46,396 nucleotides of DNA from Candidatus Omnitrophota bacterium. Lineage in GTDB: Bacteria; Omnitrophota; Gorgyraeia; Gygaellales; Profunditerraquicolaceae. Positions 1 through 9,263 of this stretch are shown here, one piece after another. Numbering within the stretch: the first letter of the stretch is position 1; each line of letters begins with the position of its first letter. The position numbers and the translations under genes are program-made. The stretch lies in contig JADHYK010000003.1 of NCBI GenBank assembly GCA_016782485.1, positions 1 to 46,396 on the forward strand. Direction: 5' to 3'. The notes under the pieces are model-generated. The model ran no database searches, had not been told where the DNA came from, and was given only the letters and a program-made list of their open reading frames with translations.

Positions 1-2
1 CC

Positions 3-56
3 GACGGTGTTATCGGCCCCAGGACTCAAAACGCCTTAAGCGAATACCTGAACTAG
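3..56 (+). CDS. C-terminal fragment of a peptidoglycan-binding (PG_binding_1-like) protein, truncated by window start
   Basis: Frame 3 reads DGVIGPRTQNALSEYLN*; 'DGxIGPxTxxAL' is the typical PG_binding_1 C-terminal motif. Confidence 0.7.
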   Translation, partial: DGVIGPRTQNALSEYLN

Positions 57-58
57 TT

Positions 59-964
59 ATGTCCGGCAGAAAGTTATTTTTTATTCTGTGTTGTTTGGTT
101 TTTTTTCTGGCCCTTTCTCTGAATTTTCTTTTCGTATATCCCCGGCTAAAGCAGCAAAGGGTCCTGCTTGAGGAAAAAAAGGCCCGCTGGGTGCTTTTAA
201 GGCAGGATTTATTAAGCCAGGCCCGTGATTATAAAGGTAAAAGCGCTATTTTGGTTAAGGATCTGAAGATGAACTGGGAGATATCTTTGAATAAAGACAG
301 GCTTTTCCCTTCGGCCAGCCTGGTGAAAATTCCGATTATGGCGGCGGTTTTTAAAGCGGGACAAAGCGGCAAGATAAATCTGGAGAGCAAGCTAAAGCTA
401 AAGGCCTCTGACAAAGTCCCCGGCTCCGGTGAGTTAAAAAACATGGCGCCGGGCAGCGAATTCACAATAGAAGAGCTGGTAGAGCGCATGATTATCTCCA
501 GCGACAATACAGCTACCAATATGCTTATTGAATTGCTGGGTTTTGGTTTCCTGAACAACTCTTTCAGGGAATTCGGCCTCAAAAAGACCGACCTTGTGCG
601 CAAAATGATGGAGTTCGGCGGCAGGAAAAACGGGGTGGAAAATTATACTACTGCCGAGGACTTAAGCTATATACTGGAAAAGATTTACCGCAATCAGCTT
701 TGTAATACCTTTATTTCCCGGAAGTGCCAGGAGCTTCTGAAGCGGCAAAAGACCAGGGACCGTATCCCTGCCCTGCTGCCCGGCCATATAGTTGTCGCCC
801 ATAAAACGGGGCTGGAGATGAAGGTCTGCCATGATGTCGGGATAGTATATGCCCCGCAGGGCGACTTTTTAATCTGCGCATTGACCAGGGGCGTGGCAAA
901 TAGCCGGATATCCAAAAGATTCATTTCTAATACCGCATTGAAGGTCTATAATTATTACCGTTAG
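59..964 (+). CDS. Membrane-anchored class A beta-lactamase-like serine hydrolase
   Basis: N-terminal TM, then S-x-x-K (SASLVK), SDN (SSDN) and KTG (HKTG) motifs. Confidence 0.85.
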   Translation: MSGRKLFFILCCLVFFLALSLNFLFVYPRLKQQRVLLEEKKARWVLLRQDLLSQARDYKGKSAILVKDLKMNWEISLNKDRLFPSASLVKIPIMAAVFKAGQSGKINLESKLKLKASDKVPGSGELKNMAPGSEFTIEELVERMIISSDNTATNMLIELLGFGFLNNSFREFGLKKTDLVRKMMEFGGRKNGVENYTTAEDLSYILEKIYRNQLCNTFISRKCQELLKRQKTRDRIPALLPGHIVVAHKTGLEMKVCHDVGIVYAPQGDFLICALTRGVANSRISKRFISNTALKVYNYYR

Positions 965-984
965 CAAGGAACAGGAGGAGGCCT

Positions 985-1293
985 ATGTTTATCTTCGCCA
1001 ATCTCATAAACACCGCAGCGTATATTCTGGATATTGCACTGATGATTTTATGGTGGCTGATATTAGTCCGCGCTATAATAAGCTGGGTTAACCCCGATCC
1101 CCGCAATCCCCTGGTGCAGTTTCTATACAAGACTACCGAACCCATACTTTATCCGATCAGGAAGATGCTGCCGGGGAGCTTAAAGTTTGGCATCGATATC
1201 TCGCCGATAATTGCCTTCCTGATAATCATGTTCCTGAAATCGTTTTTAATCAGGACCCTGGTTGATATAAGTTTGAAGTTAAGGGGCCTTTAG
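985..1293 (+). CDS. YggT family membrane protein
   Basis: ~100 aa, 'RAIISWVNPDPRNPLVQFLYKTTEPILYPIRKMLP' matches the YggT signature; RBS aggaggaggcc upstream. Confidence 0.9.
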   Translation: MFIFANLINTAAYILDIALMILWWLILVRAIISWVNPDPRNPLVQFLYKTTEPILYPIRKMLPGSLKFGIDISPIIAFLIIMFLKSFLIRTLVDISLKLRGL

Positions 1294-1333
1294 CCGAAAA
1301 AGGGAATCTGGATATTTAGTGACAAAAATAGGC

Positions 1334-1361
1334 TTGACACGGGTATAAAAGCGTGTATTAT
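1334..1361 (+). promoter_or_regulatory. sigma70-type promoter for the coiled-coil gene
   Basis: TTGACA (1334-1339), 16-nt spacer, TATTAT (1356-1361). Confidence 0.6.
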
Positions 1362-1443
1362 ATGCTTATATATTAATTTCTCTTCCGCAACTCCTTTATT
1401 TAACCAAGACAATTAAAAAAATCAGGAAAACAGGCCAAACGAT

Positions 1444-2694
1444 ATGAAAAAAATTCCACTCTTAATAAAAACTTTTTTAATCTTTTTCATTTTTAACGTA
1501 ATTCCTCTGCCTATAAATGCCCAGAATAGCCACCAGAATGCCTGGCCTATGGCAACCTTTCTTTACGATTATGCAAAAGTGCTTTACGAACGGGGCGATT
1601 TCCTAAACGCCAGGCATGAGTTCAACACGCTATTGATTATCGACCCCAATAATGCCCTGGCAAAGCATTACCTGAAGAAAATGAGCCCGGTTAAAGAATT
1701 GCCACAGGTCAGCGAAAGAAGAAGGCCTGAGGCAGAACCAGGAATCAGGCCTGAGGCAGGACTCAGGGAAGAAAACAGATGGTTGCGGGCTGCCGTAAGC
1801 CAATTCAGGGAGGAGATTGTAGATAAGAGTATGAGGATTGCCAGCCTTAAGAAAGAGAGAGAGGAGGGCGCAGAAGGCGATGCAGCGTCGAGAGAAAAAC
1901 AGATTGACCAGGCATTGTCGGATGCAGAACGCTATGTTTGCCGGATTAATGAATATGCGCAGGAGATTCGCGGCAGGCAGCAGGCGTTCAGGGCTGCTCT
2001 CCAGGAGAAAGAGATCGAGGCCGCCGAGAAGGACCGGCAGCTCGATTCACTCAGAGAGCACCTAAGGCGCCTTGAGGATGAAAACCTGGATAAAAACAGG
2101 CAGATCGCACAGCTGCAGGCATTCAAGGACCTGGAAATAGCAGATTTTAAAGCAAGGGCGGCTGAGGTGAGGGATCTTTTACAGGCGCAGGAGATGGAGA
2201 TTGCCGCATTAAACAGGGAATTAGAACTGCAGCAGCAGGGCATGGATAAGCGGCTGTTGGAGAGGGAGCTGGAACTGGCCGCAAAATATACAGAAATAGA
2301 GAAGCTGAATATCCGCCTGGACGAAACTAATTTGCAGTTAGCTCAGGCAGAAAAGGACAAGCTCGATAACCAACTCTGGATTGAGCAATTACACAATACA
2401 GTTAAACAGCTAGAGGGGGCATCCAGCGATCAATTAGCTAAATACCTGAAAAAATTAAATTCGCTCGAAGATTCCCTGAAGGCAAAGGAAACTGAATTAG
2501 CCCGGTCAAGCAGGGATTTTGATTCGCGCAGCCAGGAATTACAGGGGCAGCTGTCTGCCAAATCTTCCGAGGCAGAAAAACTCAACAGTAAAATTAACGG
2601 CTGCCAGAAGAAGCTGGTCATCCTGGAAAATTCCCTTAAGGTCAAAGCCCGCGAATTAGCCGAATTAAAAAAGAAATTTGATTTGCGCAGATAA
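1444..2694 (+). CDS. Secreted coiled-coil protein with short N-terminal TPR-like segment
   Basis: Signal peptide, 'YDYAKVLYERGDFLNARHEFNTLLIIDPNNALAKHYL' TPR-like, then ~300 aa of heptad-rich E/K/L/Q sequence. Confidence 0.7.
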   Translation: MKKIPLLIKTFLIFFIFNVIPLPINAQNSHQNAWPMATFLYDYAKVLYERGDFLNARHEFNTLLIIDPNNALAKHYLKKMSPVKELPQVSERRRPEAEPGIRPEAGLREENRWLRAAVSQFREEIVDKSMRIASLKKEREEGAEGDAASREKQIDQALSDAERYVCRINEYAQEIRGRQQAFRAALQEKEIEAAEKDRQLDSLREHLRRLEDENLDKNRQIAQLQAFKDLEIADFKARAAEVRDLLQAQEMEIAALNRELELQQQGMDKRLLERELELAAKYTEIEKLNIRLDETNLQLAQAEKDKLDNQLWIEQLHNTVKQLEGASSDQLAKYLKKLNSLEDSLKAKETELARSSRDFDSRSQELQGQLSAKSSEAEKLNSKINGCQKKLVILENSLKVKARELAELKKKFDLRR

Positions 2695-2723
2695 GAGTTA
2701 ACCTAACTCCCCCCGGCGCAATC

Positions 2724-2763
2724 AATAGGCCTCAAGAATATTTCTTGAGGCCTATTTGTTTTT
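2724..2763 (+). terminator. Rho-independent terminator
   Basis: Perfect hairpin AATAGGCCTCAAGAA-tat-TTCTTGAGGCCTATT followed by TGTTTTT. Confidence 0.85.
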
Positions 2764-2773
2764 AAGGTATAAT
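2745..2773 (+). promoter_or_regulatory. sigma70-type promoter for the repeat lipoprotein, overlapping the terminator
   Basis: TTGAGG (2745-2750), 17-nt spacer, TATAAT (2768-2773). Confidence 0.6.
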
Positions 2774-2800
2774 CTTGCTTGAGTTAAAAAGGGGGTAAAA

Positions 2801-3274
2801 ATGTTAAAAAAGAATGTTTTTTTATTATTTATTTTTTTATCCGTTCTTATCGCCTGCAGGCCCGCCGGTGCAGAGTTGCTTGAGAAAGGACAGAGTTCAG
2901 AGCAGGTGCTTACCTATGACCGGGATGCAGAAGGGGGCAATGTTGCTCAAGAGACCCCTCAGCCATATATGGGCGGCATAGAAGAGTACCCCTATACTAC
3001 CATGCCGGATACCACTCTCAGGGAAGACGCAACCGACGACACCGGGATTCAGGAATACCCTGCGCCTGATGTTACCCTCAGGGAGGACGTATTCGATGAC
3101 AGCGATGTTCAGGAGTCAGCCGGACCTGACACTACCCTCAGAGAGGTTCCGATGACAGAATCAGCCGGCCCGGATACGACCCTCAGGGAAAAGGCGACCG
3201 ACGACAGCGGGGTTCAGGAATCGGCAGAGCCTCCGACCCCGGACATCTTTGCCCCTAAAAAAAAGAGCTATTGA
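2801..3274 (+). CDS. Small acidic repeat-containing lipoprotein-like protein
   Basis: Signal sequence with lipobox-like LIAC; four PD(T/V)TLRE repeats; SD aaaaggggg. Confidence 0.7.
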   Translation: MLKKNVFLLFIFLSVLIACRPAGAELLEKGQSSEQVLTYDRDAEGGNVAQETPQPYMGGIEEYPYTTMPDTTLREDATDDTGIQEYPAPDVTLREDVFDDSDVQESAGPDTTLREVPMTESAGPDTTLREKATDDSGVQESAEPPTPDIFAPKKKSY

Positions 3275-3289
3275 CGGCAAAAGCAATAA

Positions 3290-4030
3290 ATGCTGAATAA
3301 GAAAAGATTTATCGTCCTGCTGGCTGTTCTGATCATCATCTATGCCGCGGGATATTTATTTTTAACTATCGCGCCGCTTCCTGCCTGGCTGGCGGCGATC
3401 TGGCAGAGACCGCTGCCCGATAAGGTTTTTAAAGGGGCGGCCTGGTTCAGGTTTGCAAAGGATGAAGAGCTGCGGGGATGGGAAGAAAAGATTTTTAAAG
3501 GCAGGGTTTTATATACTGTCGTTGGGGATCAAGAAGACGGCTATCTAAGTGCTTACAGCAATAATTCTGCTTCGGGACTCCTCTATTGGTTGAGTTTTGA
3601 CCCCAAGACACATCCAATGGTCAACTGGAGATGGAAGGTGATCAAATTCCCCGATAAGAAAGGGGGTGTAAACCAAGAGGGGGAGTGGGTAGAGAAAGAT
3701 GATTATGCGGCCAGGTTTTACGTTATTTTTCCCAGGTTTCCTTTTACCAGGGTCCAGTGCCTGGAGTACGTCTGGGATAAAGAAATCCCTGAGGGGACGG
3801 TTATCGAAAATGCGCTTTTTTCAAACTTAAAAATAATTGTCGCCGAATCGGGAGAGAAGAACCTGGGGAGATGGGTTCAGGAAGAAAGGAATGTCTACGA
3901 TGATTTCAGGAGAACCTTTGGAAGCAGGCCCGGCAAGGCCGGGGCAATTGCGATTATGACCGATTCGGATAACACGACAAGTACTGCCGAGGCGCAGTAC
4001 GACGACATAAAGGTGGGCTATGAAAAATAA
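3290..4030 (+). CDS. DUF3047 family protein
   Basis: N-terminal TM; 'WRWKV...DDYAARFYVIFPRFPF...LEYVWD...YDDFRRTFG...AIAIMTDSDNTTSTAEAQYDDI' is the DUF3047 pattern. Confidence 0.8.
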   Translation: MLNKKRFIVLLAVLIIIYAAGYLFLTIAPLPAWLAAIWQRPLPDKVFKGAAWFRFAKDEELRGWEEKIFKGRVLYTVVGDQEDGYLSAYSNNSASGLLYWLSFDPKTHPMVNWRWKVIKFPDKKGGVNQEGEWVEKDDYAARFYVIFPRFPFTRVQCLEYVWDKEIPEGTVIENALFSNLKIIVAESGEKNLGRWVQEERNVYDDFRRTFGSRPGKAGAIAIMTDSDNTTSTAEAQYDDIKVGYEK

Positions 4031-4433
4031 TAAAAGAAAAAAGAAATACCTGGGGACTACTCTGCAGAACAAGTTGCTGATTTTAATCTTTGGCTCGGCG
4101 GTTATACCGGCGGCAATTATAGGCATCTGCATGTATTATCTGATTTTTACCCTGATGGCCTTGCAGATGGTAATTCCGGAGTTGATCGTCTATAATTTAG
4201 TGCCGGTATTGCATAAGATCAACGTGATTATCGCCATCGCGGTGCCGGTCATCCTGTTATTGGTATGGTTTATTGCGCTGGAGTTATCGCACCGTATCGT
4301 CGGTCCGGTTTACCGGATGGAGAGGGAGCTCGATGAGAGGATCAGCGGCGCAAAAAGCGGGCCGATTAACCTGCGTAAAAACGACGAATTTAAGGCTTTT
4401 GCGGAGAAGTTAAACCAACTGATTTGCAAGTAA
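4020..4433 (+). CDS. Stand-alone HAMP-domain membrane protein (two TM helices plus HAMP, no output domain)
   Basis: Two hydrophobic segments; 'LSHRIVGPVYRMERELDERISGAKSGPINLRKNDEFKAFAEKLNQL' HAMP-like. Confidence 0.7.
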   Translation: MKNNKRKKKYLGTTLQNKLLILIFGSAVIPAAIIGICMYYLIFTLMALQMVIPELIVYNLVPVLHKINVIIAIAVPVILLLVWFIALELSHRIVGPVYRMERELDERISGAKSGPINLRKNDEFKAFAEKLNQLICK

Positions 4434-4801
4434 AAATTTATTACCACCATACAGACGCCGGTGGCGTAGTCTATTACGCCAGATACCTGGAGTTTCTGGA
4501 AGAGGCGCGCACGCTCTTGCTGGCAGAGCGGGGGGTTTCGGTCCGGGAGCTTGCTGAAGGCGGCACTCTTTTTGTGGTTGCCCGCCAGGAGATAGATTAT
4601 AAGTCTCCGGCTTTTTACGCCGATACCCTGCGGATATTAACGCGGCTAAGCAAGTTAGGCACGGCAAGCATGGAGTTTGAATGCGAGATAATAAACCAGC
4701 ATGAGCGGCTTATATCTTTAGCAAAGACAACCCTGGTTTGTGTCGGAAAAGACCTCAAGCCAAGGGCAATCCCCGCCGAGGTGCATAAAAAATTATCGTG
4801 A
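4424..4801 (+). CDS. YbgC-like acyl-CoA thioesterase (4HBT family), TTG start
   Basis: 'YYHHTDAGGVVYYARYLEFLEEAR' hot-dog thioesterase motif; overlaps previous gene by 10 nt. Confidence 0.88.
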   Translation: MQVKIYYHHTDAGGVVYYARYLEFLEEARTLLLAERGVSVRELAEGGTLFVVARQEIDYKSPAFYADTLRILTRLSKLGTASMEFECEIINQHERLISLAKTTLVCVGKDLKPRAIPAEVHKKLS

Positions 4802-5301
4802 TGGATTTAATCAAGGTTATTAAAGCCAGAAGAAGCATACGCGAATATAAAGACCGTCCTATCCCGAAAGAAATCCTCGCCGATTTAATAGATGCGGCCA
4901 GGTTTGCGCCCACTGCCAGAGGGGTCCAGCCGTGGGAGTTTATCGTCATTACCGAAGAGGCTACCCTGAAAAAAATCGCGGGATTGGCCGAAAACGGCCG
5001 CTTTATCGCTTCTGCCAGGGCCTGTATTGCGGTATTTTGCCGCGATACTAAATACTATCTGGAAGACGGCTGTGCCGCTACCCAGAATTTATTGCTTGCG
5101 GCAACCGGATACGGAATAGGCTCCTGTTGGGTGGCCGGGGATAAGAAACCCTATTGCGCCGAGGTCGCCGGGTTATTAAACGTTGCGGATTCATTAAAAC
5201 TGGTCAGCCTGGTTGCCCTGGGTTATCCTGCCGCAGAGGGCAGCTTTAAAGAGGCAGCTAAGAAAGGCCTCGATAAAATAATGCATTGGGAGAAATTCTA
5301 A
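4798..5301 (+). CDS. Nitroreductase family protein
   Basis: 'IKARRSIREYKDRPIPKEILADLIDAARFAPTARGVQPWEFIVI' and 'LGYPA' motifs. Confidence 0.88.
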   Translation: MMDLIKVIKARRSIREYKDRPIPKEILADLIDAARFAPTARGVQPWEFIVITEEATLKKIAGLAENGRFIASARACIAVFCRDTKYYLEDGCAATQNLLLAATGYGIGSCWVAGDKKPYCAEVAGLLNVADSLKLVSLVALGYPAAEGSFKEAAKKGLDKIMHWEKF

Positions 5302-5304
5302 GAG

Positions 5305-5556
5305 ATGCCCGGGCCTGTCTATAAGAAGAGCTCATTTGTTTTTTTCGGCCAATCCGGATGCCTGCTGGCGCTGGCAATAGCGTTCAATTTAATCTTTGGC
5401 TGGCTGCTCTTGCCGCCGCTTGCCTGGTTATCGCTGGAGGGAATTTTAATCCTCCTCTTCGTTATAAATGCTAAGATATTGATGAGAAAGATCTCCTCTT
5501 TATCTTGCCCGCCCGGGCGGCGTGATGAGGTCATAGACGTAGAGTCAGAGCCCTGA
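5305..5556 (+). CDS. Small hydrophobic membrane protein, unknown function
   Basis: Two predicted TM segments; tightly packed between nitroreductase and hppA. Confidence 0.5.
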   Translation: MPGPVYKKSSFVFFGQSGCLLALAIAFNLIFGWLLLPPLAWLSLEGILILLFVINAKILMRKISSLSCPPGRRDEVIDVESEP

Positions 5557-5616
5557 AAATACGTTTATGGAAAAGGAAAACCGTGTATTTAAAATTTTTA
5601 AGAAAGGATAGCTAAG

Positions 5617-7716
5617 ATGGGTTTTGATTTATTGATACTGGCTCCGGTGGGTTCAATAACCGCGCTTTTATTTGCTGCTTACCTTGCGTTTTTTATTCTT
5701 AGAAAGGATGAGGGCAACGATACGATGAAAGAGATTGCCCGGGCGGTAAGGATAGGGTCAAGGGCGTACCTTAAAAGGCAGTATTTAGGCGTATCTTTAT
5801 TCTTTTTAGTGGTATTTTTTATCCTTCTGGGCCTGGCATTCAGGAATTACCTGGTTATCTTCGTACCCTTTGCCTTCCTTACCGGAGGGTTCTTTTCCGG
5901 CTTATCCGGGTTTATCGGGATGAGTATCGCCACCCAATCCTCCAACCGCACGGCTGCCGCAGCGATAAAAAGCCTGAACTCCGGCCTGCGCGTTGCTTTT
6001 TCAAGCGGAGCGGTGATGGGGATGGTGGTGGTGGGACTGGGGCTGTTGGATTTAAGTATCTGGTATTATTTCCTCGACTGGTATTATTCTTCACACCCTA
6101 TCCCCATAGGGACGGATAAAATTACCGCGATCACCTCTACCATGCTTTGTTTCGGGATGGGCGCCAGTTCGCAGGCCTTATTTGCCAGGGTAGGCGGCGG
6201 TATCTTTACCAAGGCCGCTGATGTGGGCGCGGACCTGGTCGGTAAAATAGAGGCGGGTATCCCGGAGGATGACCCGCGTAACCCCGCGGTAATCGCCGAT
6301 AACGTAGGCGATAACGTGGGAGATGTCGCGGGCATGGGGGCTGACCTTTACGAATCTTATGTAGGTTCTATCGTTGCTACTTCGGCTTTGGGTGTCGCTG
6401 CTGGCTTAGGCGTGTTGGGTGTAACCGTGCCTATGGTTATGGCAGCGGTAGGGGTGGTAGCGTCGATATTGGGGACATTTTTCGTCAGGAGCAGCGAAGA
6501 GGCAAAACAGAATGTTCTCTTAGCCGCTTTAAGAAAGGGTATTTTTATCAGCGCAATGTTAATAGCGGTGGGTGCTTATTTTCTGATTAAATTTACGCTG
6601 GGCCAGCAGCATATCGGGATTTACTGGTCGGTGGTTACCGGATTAATTGCCGGGGTTTTAATCGGGCTGTCTACGGAATATTATACATCAAGCAATTTTA
6701 AGCCTACGCGTTCTATCGCCGATGCCACCCTCACCGGGCCGGCAACCGTAATTATCAGCGGGATGGCAGTAGGGATGATGTCAACGGCCGTGCCGGTGCT
6801 GGTCGTAGGCAGTGCGATATTGTTGAGTTTCTTTTTTGCCGGGGGGACTGCGAATTTTGCGGCCGGCCTTTACGGTATAGGCATCTCTGCGGTAGGCATG
6901 CTTTCTACCTTAGGGATTACCCTGGCAACCGATGCTTATGGCCCGGTTGCCGATAACGCAGGCGGCAATGCCCAGATGGCGCATTTAGCTCCCGAGGTGA
7001 GAAGAAGGACCGATGCCCTGGACTCTTTAGGCAATACTACGGCGGCAACCGGTAAAGGTTTTGCCATCGGTTCGGCGGCGTTAACTGCCCTGGCATTGAT
7101 TGCCGCATACCGTGACCAGGTAGGGCTGCACGGAGGCAATTTAACCTGCAGCTTTATGAATCCGGCGGCCCTGGTAGGTTTATTTATCGGCGGGATGCTG
7201 CCTTTTCTCTTCTGCTCTCTGACCATGCGCGCGGTAGGCAGGGCAGCGGGTAAGATTGTAGTTGAGGTACGCAGGCAGTTTAAGGAGATCAGCGGCTTGA
7301 TGGAAGGAAAGGCAAAGCCGGATTATGCGGCCTGTGTTACTATTGCTACGGTCGCAGCGCAAAAAGAGATGGTTTTGCCTTCACTCCTGGCAATTATATC
7401 GCCTATCGCCATTGGTTTACTTATCGGGGTAGAGGCGGTTGTAGGCCTGTTAATCGGCGCGACAGTCTGCGGTTTTGTCCTGGCGGTGATGATGGCGAAC
7501 TCCGGCGGCGCCTGGGATAATGCCAAGAAATATATAGAAGAAGGCCATTACGGAGGCAAGGGGTCCCTGTCGCACAAGGCAGGTGTGGTGGGTGATACGG
7601 TAGGAGACCCGTTTAAAGACACCTCCGGCCCCAGCCTGAATATCCTGATTAAGCTGATGTCGATGGTCTCTATCGTTTTTGCCGCCTTCATCGTCTCCAA
7701 CTCCCTGCTCAAATAA
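5617..7716 (+). CDS. hppA: Membrane-bound ion-translocating pyrophosphatase
   Basis: '[56 protein letters not shown]' and '[15 protein letters not shown]' signatures; 699 aa. Confidence 0.97.
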   Translation: MGFDLLILAPVGSITALLFAAYLAFFILRKDEGNDTMKEIARAVRIGSRAYLKRQYLGVSLFFLVVFFILLGLAFRNYLVIFVPFAFLTGGFFSGLSGFIGMSIATQSSNRTAAAAIKSLNSGLRVAFSSGAVMGMVVVGLGLLDLSIWYYFLDWYYSSHPIPIGTDKITAITSTMLCFGMGASSQALFARVGGGIFTKAADVGADLVGKIEAGIPEDDPRNPAVIADNVGDNVGDVAGMGADLYESYVGSIVATSALGVAAGLGVLGVTVPMVMAAVGVVASILGTFFVRSSEEAKQNVLLAALRKGIFISAMLIAVGAYFLIKFTLGQQHIGIYWSVVTGLIAGVLIGLSTEYYTSSNFKPTRSIADATLTGPATVIISGMAVGMMSTAVPVLVVGSAILLSFFFAGGTANFAAGLYGIGISAVGMLSTLGITLATDAYGPVADNAGGNAQMAHLAPEVRRRTDALDSLGNTTAATGKGFAIGSAALTALALIAAYRDQVGLHGGNLTCSFMNPAALVGLFIGGMLPFLFCSLTMRAVGRAAGKIVVEVRRQFKEISGLMEGKAKPDYAACVTIATVAAQKEMVLPSLLAIISPIAIGLLIGVEAVVGLLIGATVCGFVLAVMMANSGGAWDNAKKYIEEGHYGGKGSLSHKAGVVGDTVGDPFKDTSGPSLNILIKLMSMVSIVFAAFIVSNSLLK

Positions 7717-7844
7717 AGGTTAGGTAGTTAGGTTAAGGTTAGGAAGCCGGTATGGTAGTTTGGTTAGGGTTAGGGTTTTTACATAACCTTAACCCAATTT
7801 TCAATACCGGCGTCTTAACCCTAACCCAATGACCTAACCCTTTA
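7714..7844. repeat. Imperfect long inverted repeat of TTAGG/TTAGGG-like units (telomere-like, roughly 7-nt periodic)
   Basis: Left arm taaaggttaggtagttaggttaaggttaggaagccggtat...ggttagggttagggtt; right arm is an approximate reverse complement (aaccttaaccc...ataccggcgtcttaaccctaaccc...cctaaccctttag). Confidence 0.85.
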
Positions 7845-7903
7845 GTTATAAAGGCATCTTTTTTAAATATAGATTTTTGCTCTTTTGATGTTATAATAAG
7901 ACT

Positions 7904-8509
7904 ATGGACGATTTAGCATTTGTCCAGAGCTGTATCAGGCAGGATCCATTTGCCTGGGATGAATTCGTTGAGAAATATTCACGCCTTATCTACAGTTACA
8001 TCCACAGAGTCTTACATAGCAAGGGTATTGCCGCCTCAGAAAGTTACGCCGGCGATATCTGCCAGGAACTCTTTCATTCCTTAATCAAGGACAATTTTAA
8101 AAAGCTAAAGACCTACCGCGCTAAAAACGGCTGCTCTCTGGCCAGCTGGCTGAGGCAGGTTAGCGTTAATTTTACCATAGATTATACCCGCAGGATAAAG
8201 CCGGCGGTTTCTATGGACCAGGACGAAGAGGGCAGGGGCCCCTTAAAAAATATTCTTGCCGGCGGCGCAGTTTCGGCGCTGGATGCGCTTATCGGCAAAG
8301 AAAAAATTAGCGGCCTGCACGAATGTATCGACAGGCTGGATAACGAAGATAAATATTTTCTGGAATTATACCTGAACCGCGGGATCAAGCCGGAAAAGTT
8401 AAAGAAACATTTTAAAGTCTCGCGCAGCGCCATAGACATGCGCAAGCTCCGGCTGATAGCGCGCCTGCGGGAGTGTTTCAAGAGCAAAGGTTTTGTGTTA
8501 GATTCTTAA
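7904..8509 (+). CDS. ECF-like RNA polymerase sigma factor
   Basis: sigma2-like 'WDEFVEKYSRLIYSYIHRVL...ICQELFHSLI...TYRAKNGCSLASWLRQVSVNFTIDYTRR' and sigma4-like C-terminal HTH. Confidence 0.85.
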   Translation: MDDLAFVQSCIRQDPFAWDEFVEKYSRLIYSYIHRVLHSKGIAASESYAGDICQELFHSLIKDNFKKLKTYRAKNGCSLASWLRQVSVNFTIDYTRRIKPAVSMDQDEEGRGPLKNILAGGAVSALDALIGKEKISGLHECIDRLDNEDKYFLELYLNRGIKPEKLKKHFKVSRSAIDMRKLRLIARLRECFKSKGFVLDS

Positions 8510-8547
8510 TTTTCTTGCGTCTATTATAGTAGGAGAGGAATACGGCG

Positions 8548-9261
8548 ATGACCAATAAATTAGAGGCTTTGATCAAGTCGGTTTATAACAGCTGGCAGGC
8601 CGCTCAAAAACAACAACAGCAGCAGCAGGGCGCGCACCCCGATGAAGAGGCCTTGGCCTGTTTTCTTGAAGGCCGCCTGAGCGAGCAGGAGGGCGAGGCG
8701 ATAAAGGCGCATTTAGTAAGTTGCCGGGATTGCTCTGAGGCCTTCAGCCTGAGCCTGGAGATGGAGAATCTTGAGGAAAGCCAGCTGCCGCAAGGTGCGC
8801 TTACCTATATAAAGGAGCTGCTGGCAGGCGCAGATACGGGTTCTCTATTGGAGATAGTCCTGCAATTTAAAGAGAGGGCGATAGAGATTTTAAGGACCAG
8901 CGGCGATGTGCTTTTCGGCCAGGAGGTGCTGGCGGCTTCGCTTTTACGTGCGCGCAAGATAAAGGATTTCCGGGACGAGGTTATCATCCTGAAAGATTTC
9001 AAAGAGTTAAGGGTCCAGATCAGGGTGGAGAATAAGTCAGGCAGGAGCTTTGACCTGAATATCTCGGTAAAAGATAAAGAAACGCAGAAGGTGATTAAGG
9101 ATTTAAGGGTTACGCTTATCAGGGAGGACCTGGAGCTGGAGTCTTACCTTACCGGCTCAGGAGCGGTAACTTTTGAGCATGTATTATTAGGCAAGTATAA
9201 ACTGGAGATCTCCGGTATCGACGATAAGCTTGCTACGGTATTATTGGATATAAAGAGCTGA
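8548..9261 (+). CDS. Zinc-finger (zf-HC2/ZAS) putative anti-sigma factor with C-terminal beta-sandwich (carboxypeptidase-regulatory/CnaB-like); no TM helix
   Basis: 'HPDEEALACFLEGRLSEQEGEAIKAHLVSCRDC' with H-x3-C-x2-C; C-terminal 'GSGAVTFEHVLLGKYKLEISG'; directly downstream of the sigma gene. Confidence 0.78.
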   Translation: MTNKLEALIKSVYNSWQAAQKQQQQQQGAHPDEEALACFLEGRLSEQEGEAIKAHLVSCRDCSEAFSLSLEMENLEESQLPQGALTYIKELLAGADTGSLLEIVLQFKERAIEILRTSGDVLFGQEVLAASLLRARKIKDFRDEVIILKDFKELRVQIRVENKSGRSFDLNISVKDKETQKVIKDLRVTLIREDLELESYLTGSGAVTFEHVLLGKYKLEISGIDDKLATVLLDIKS

Positions 9262-9263
9262 CC

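Noticed and set aside
7714-7844. Real linear-chromosome telomere
   Set aside because: Internal, between genes in one orientation, and imperfect; better explained as a dispersed inverted repeat.
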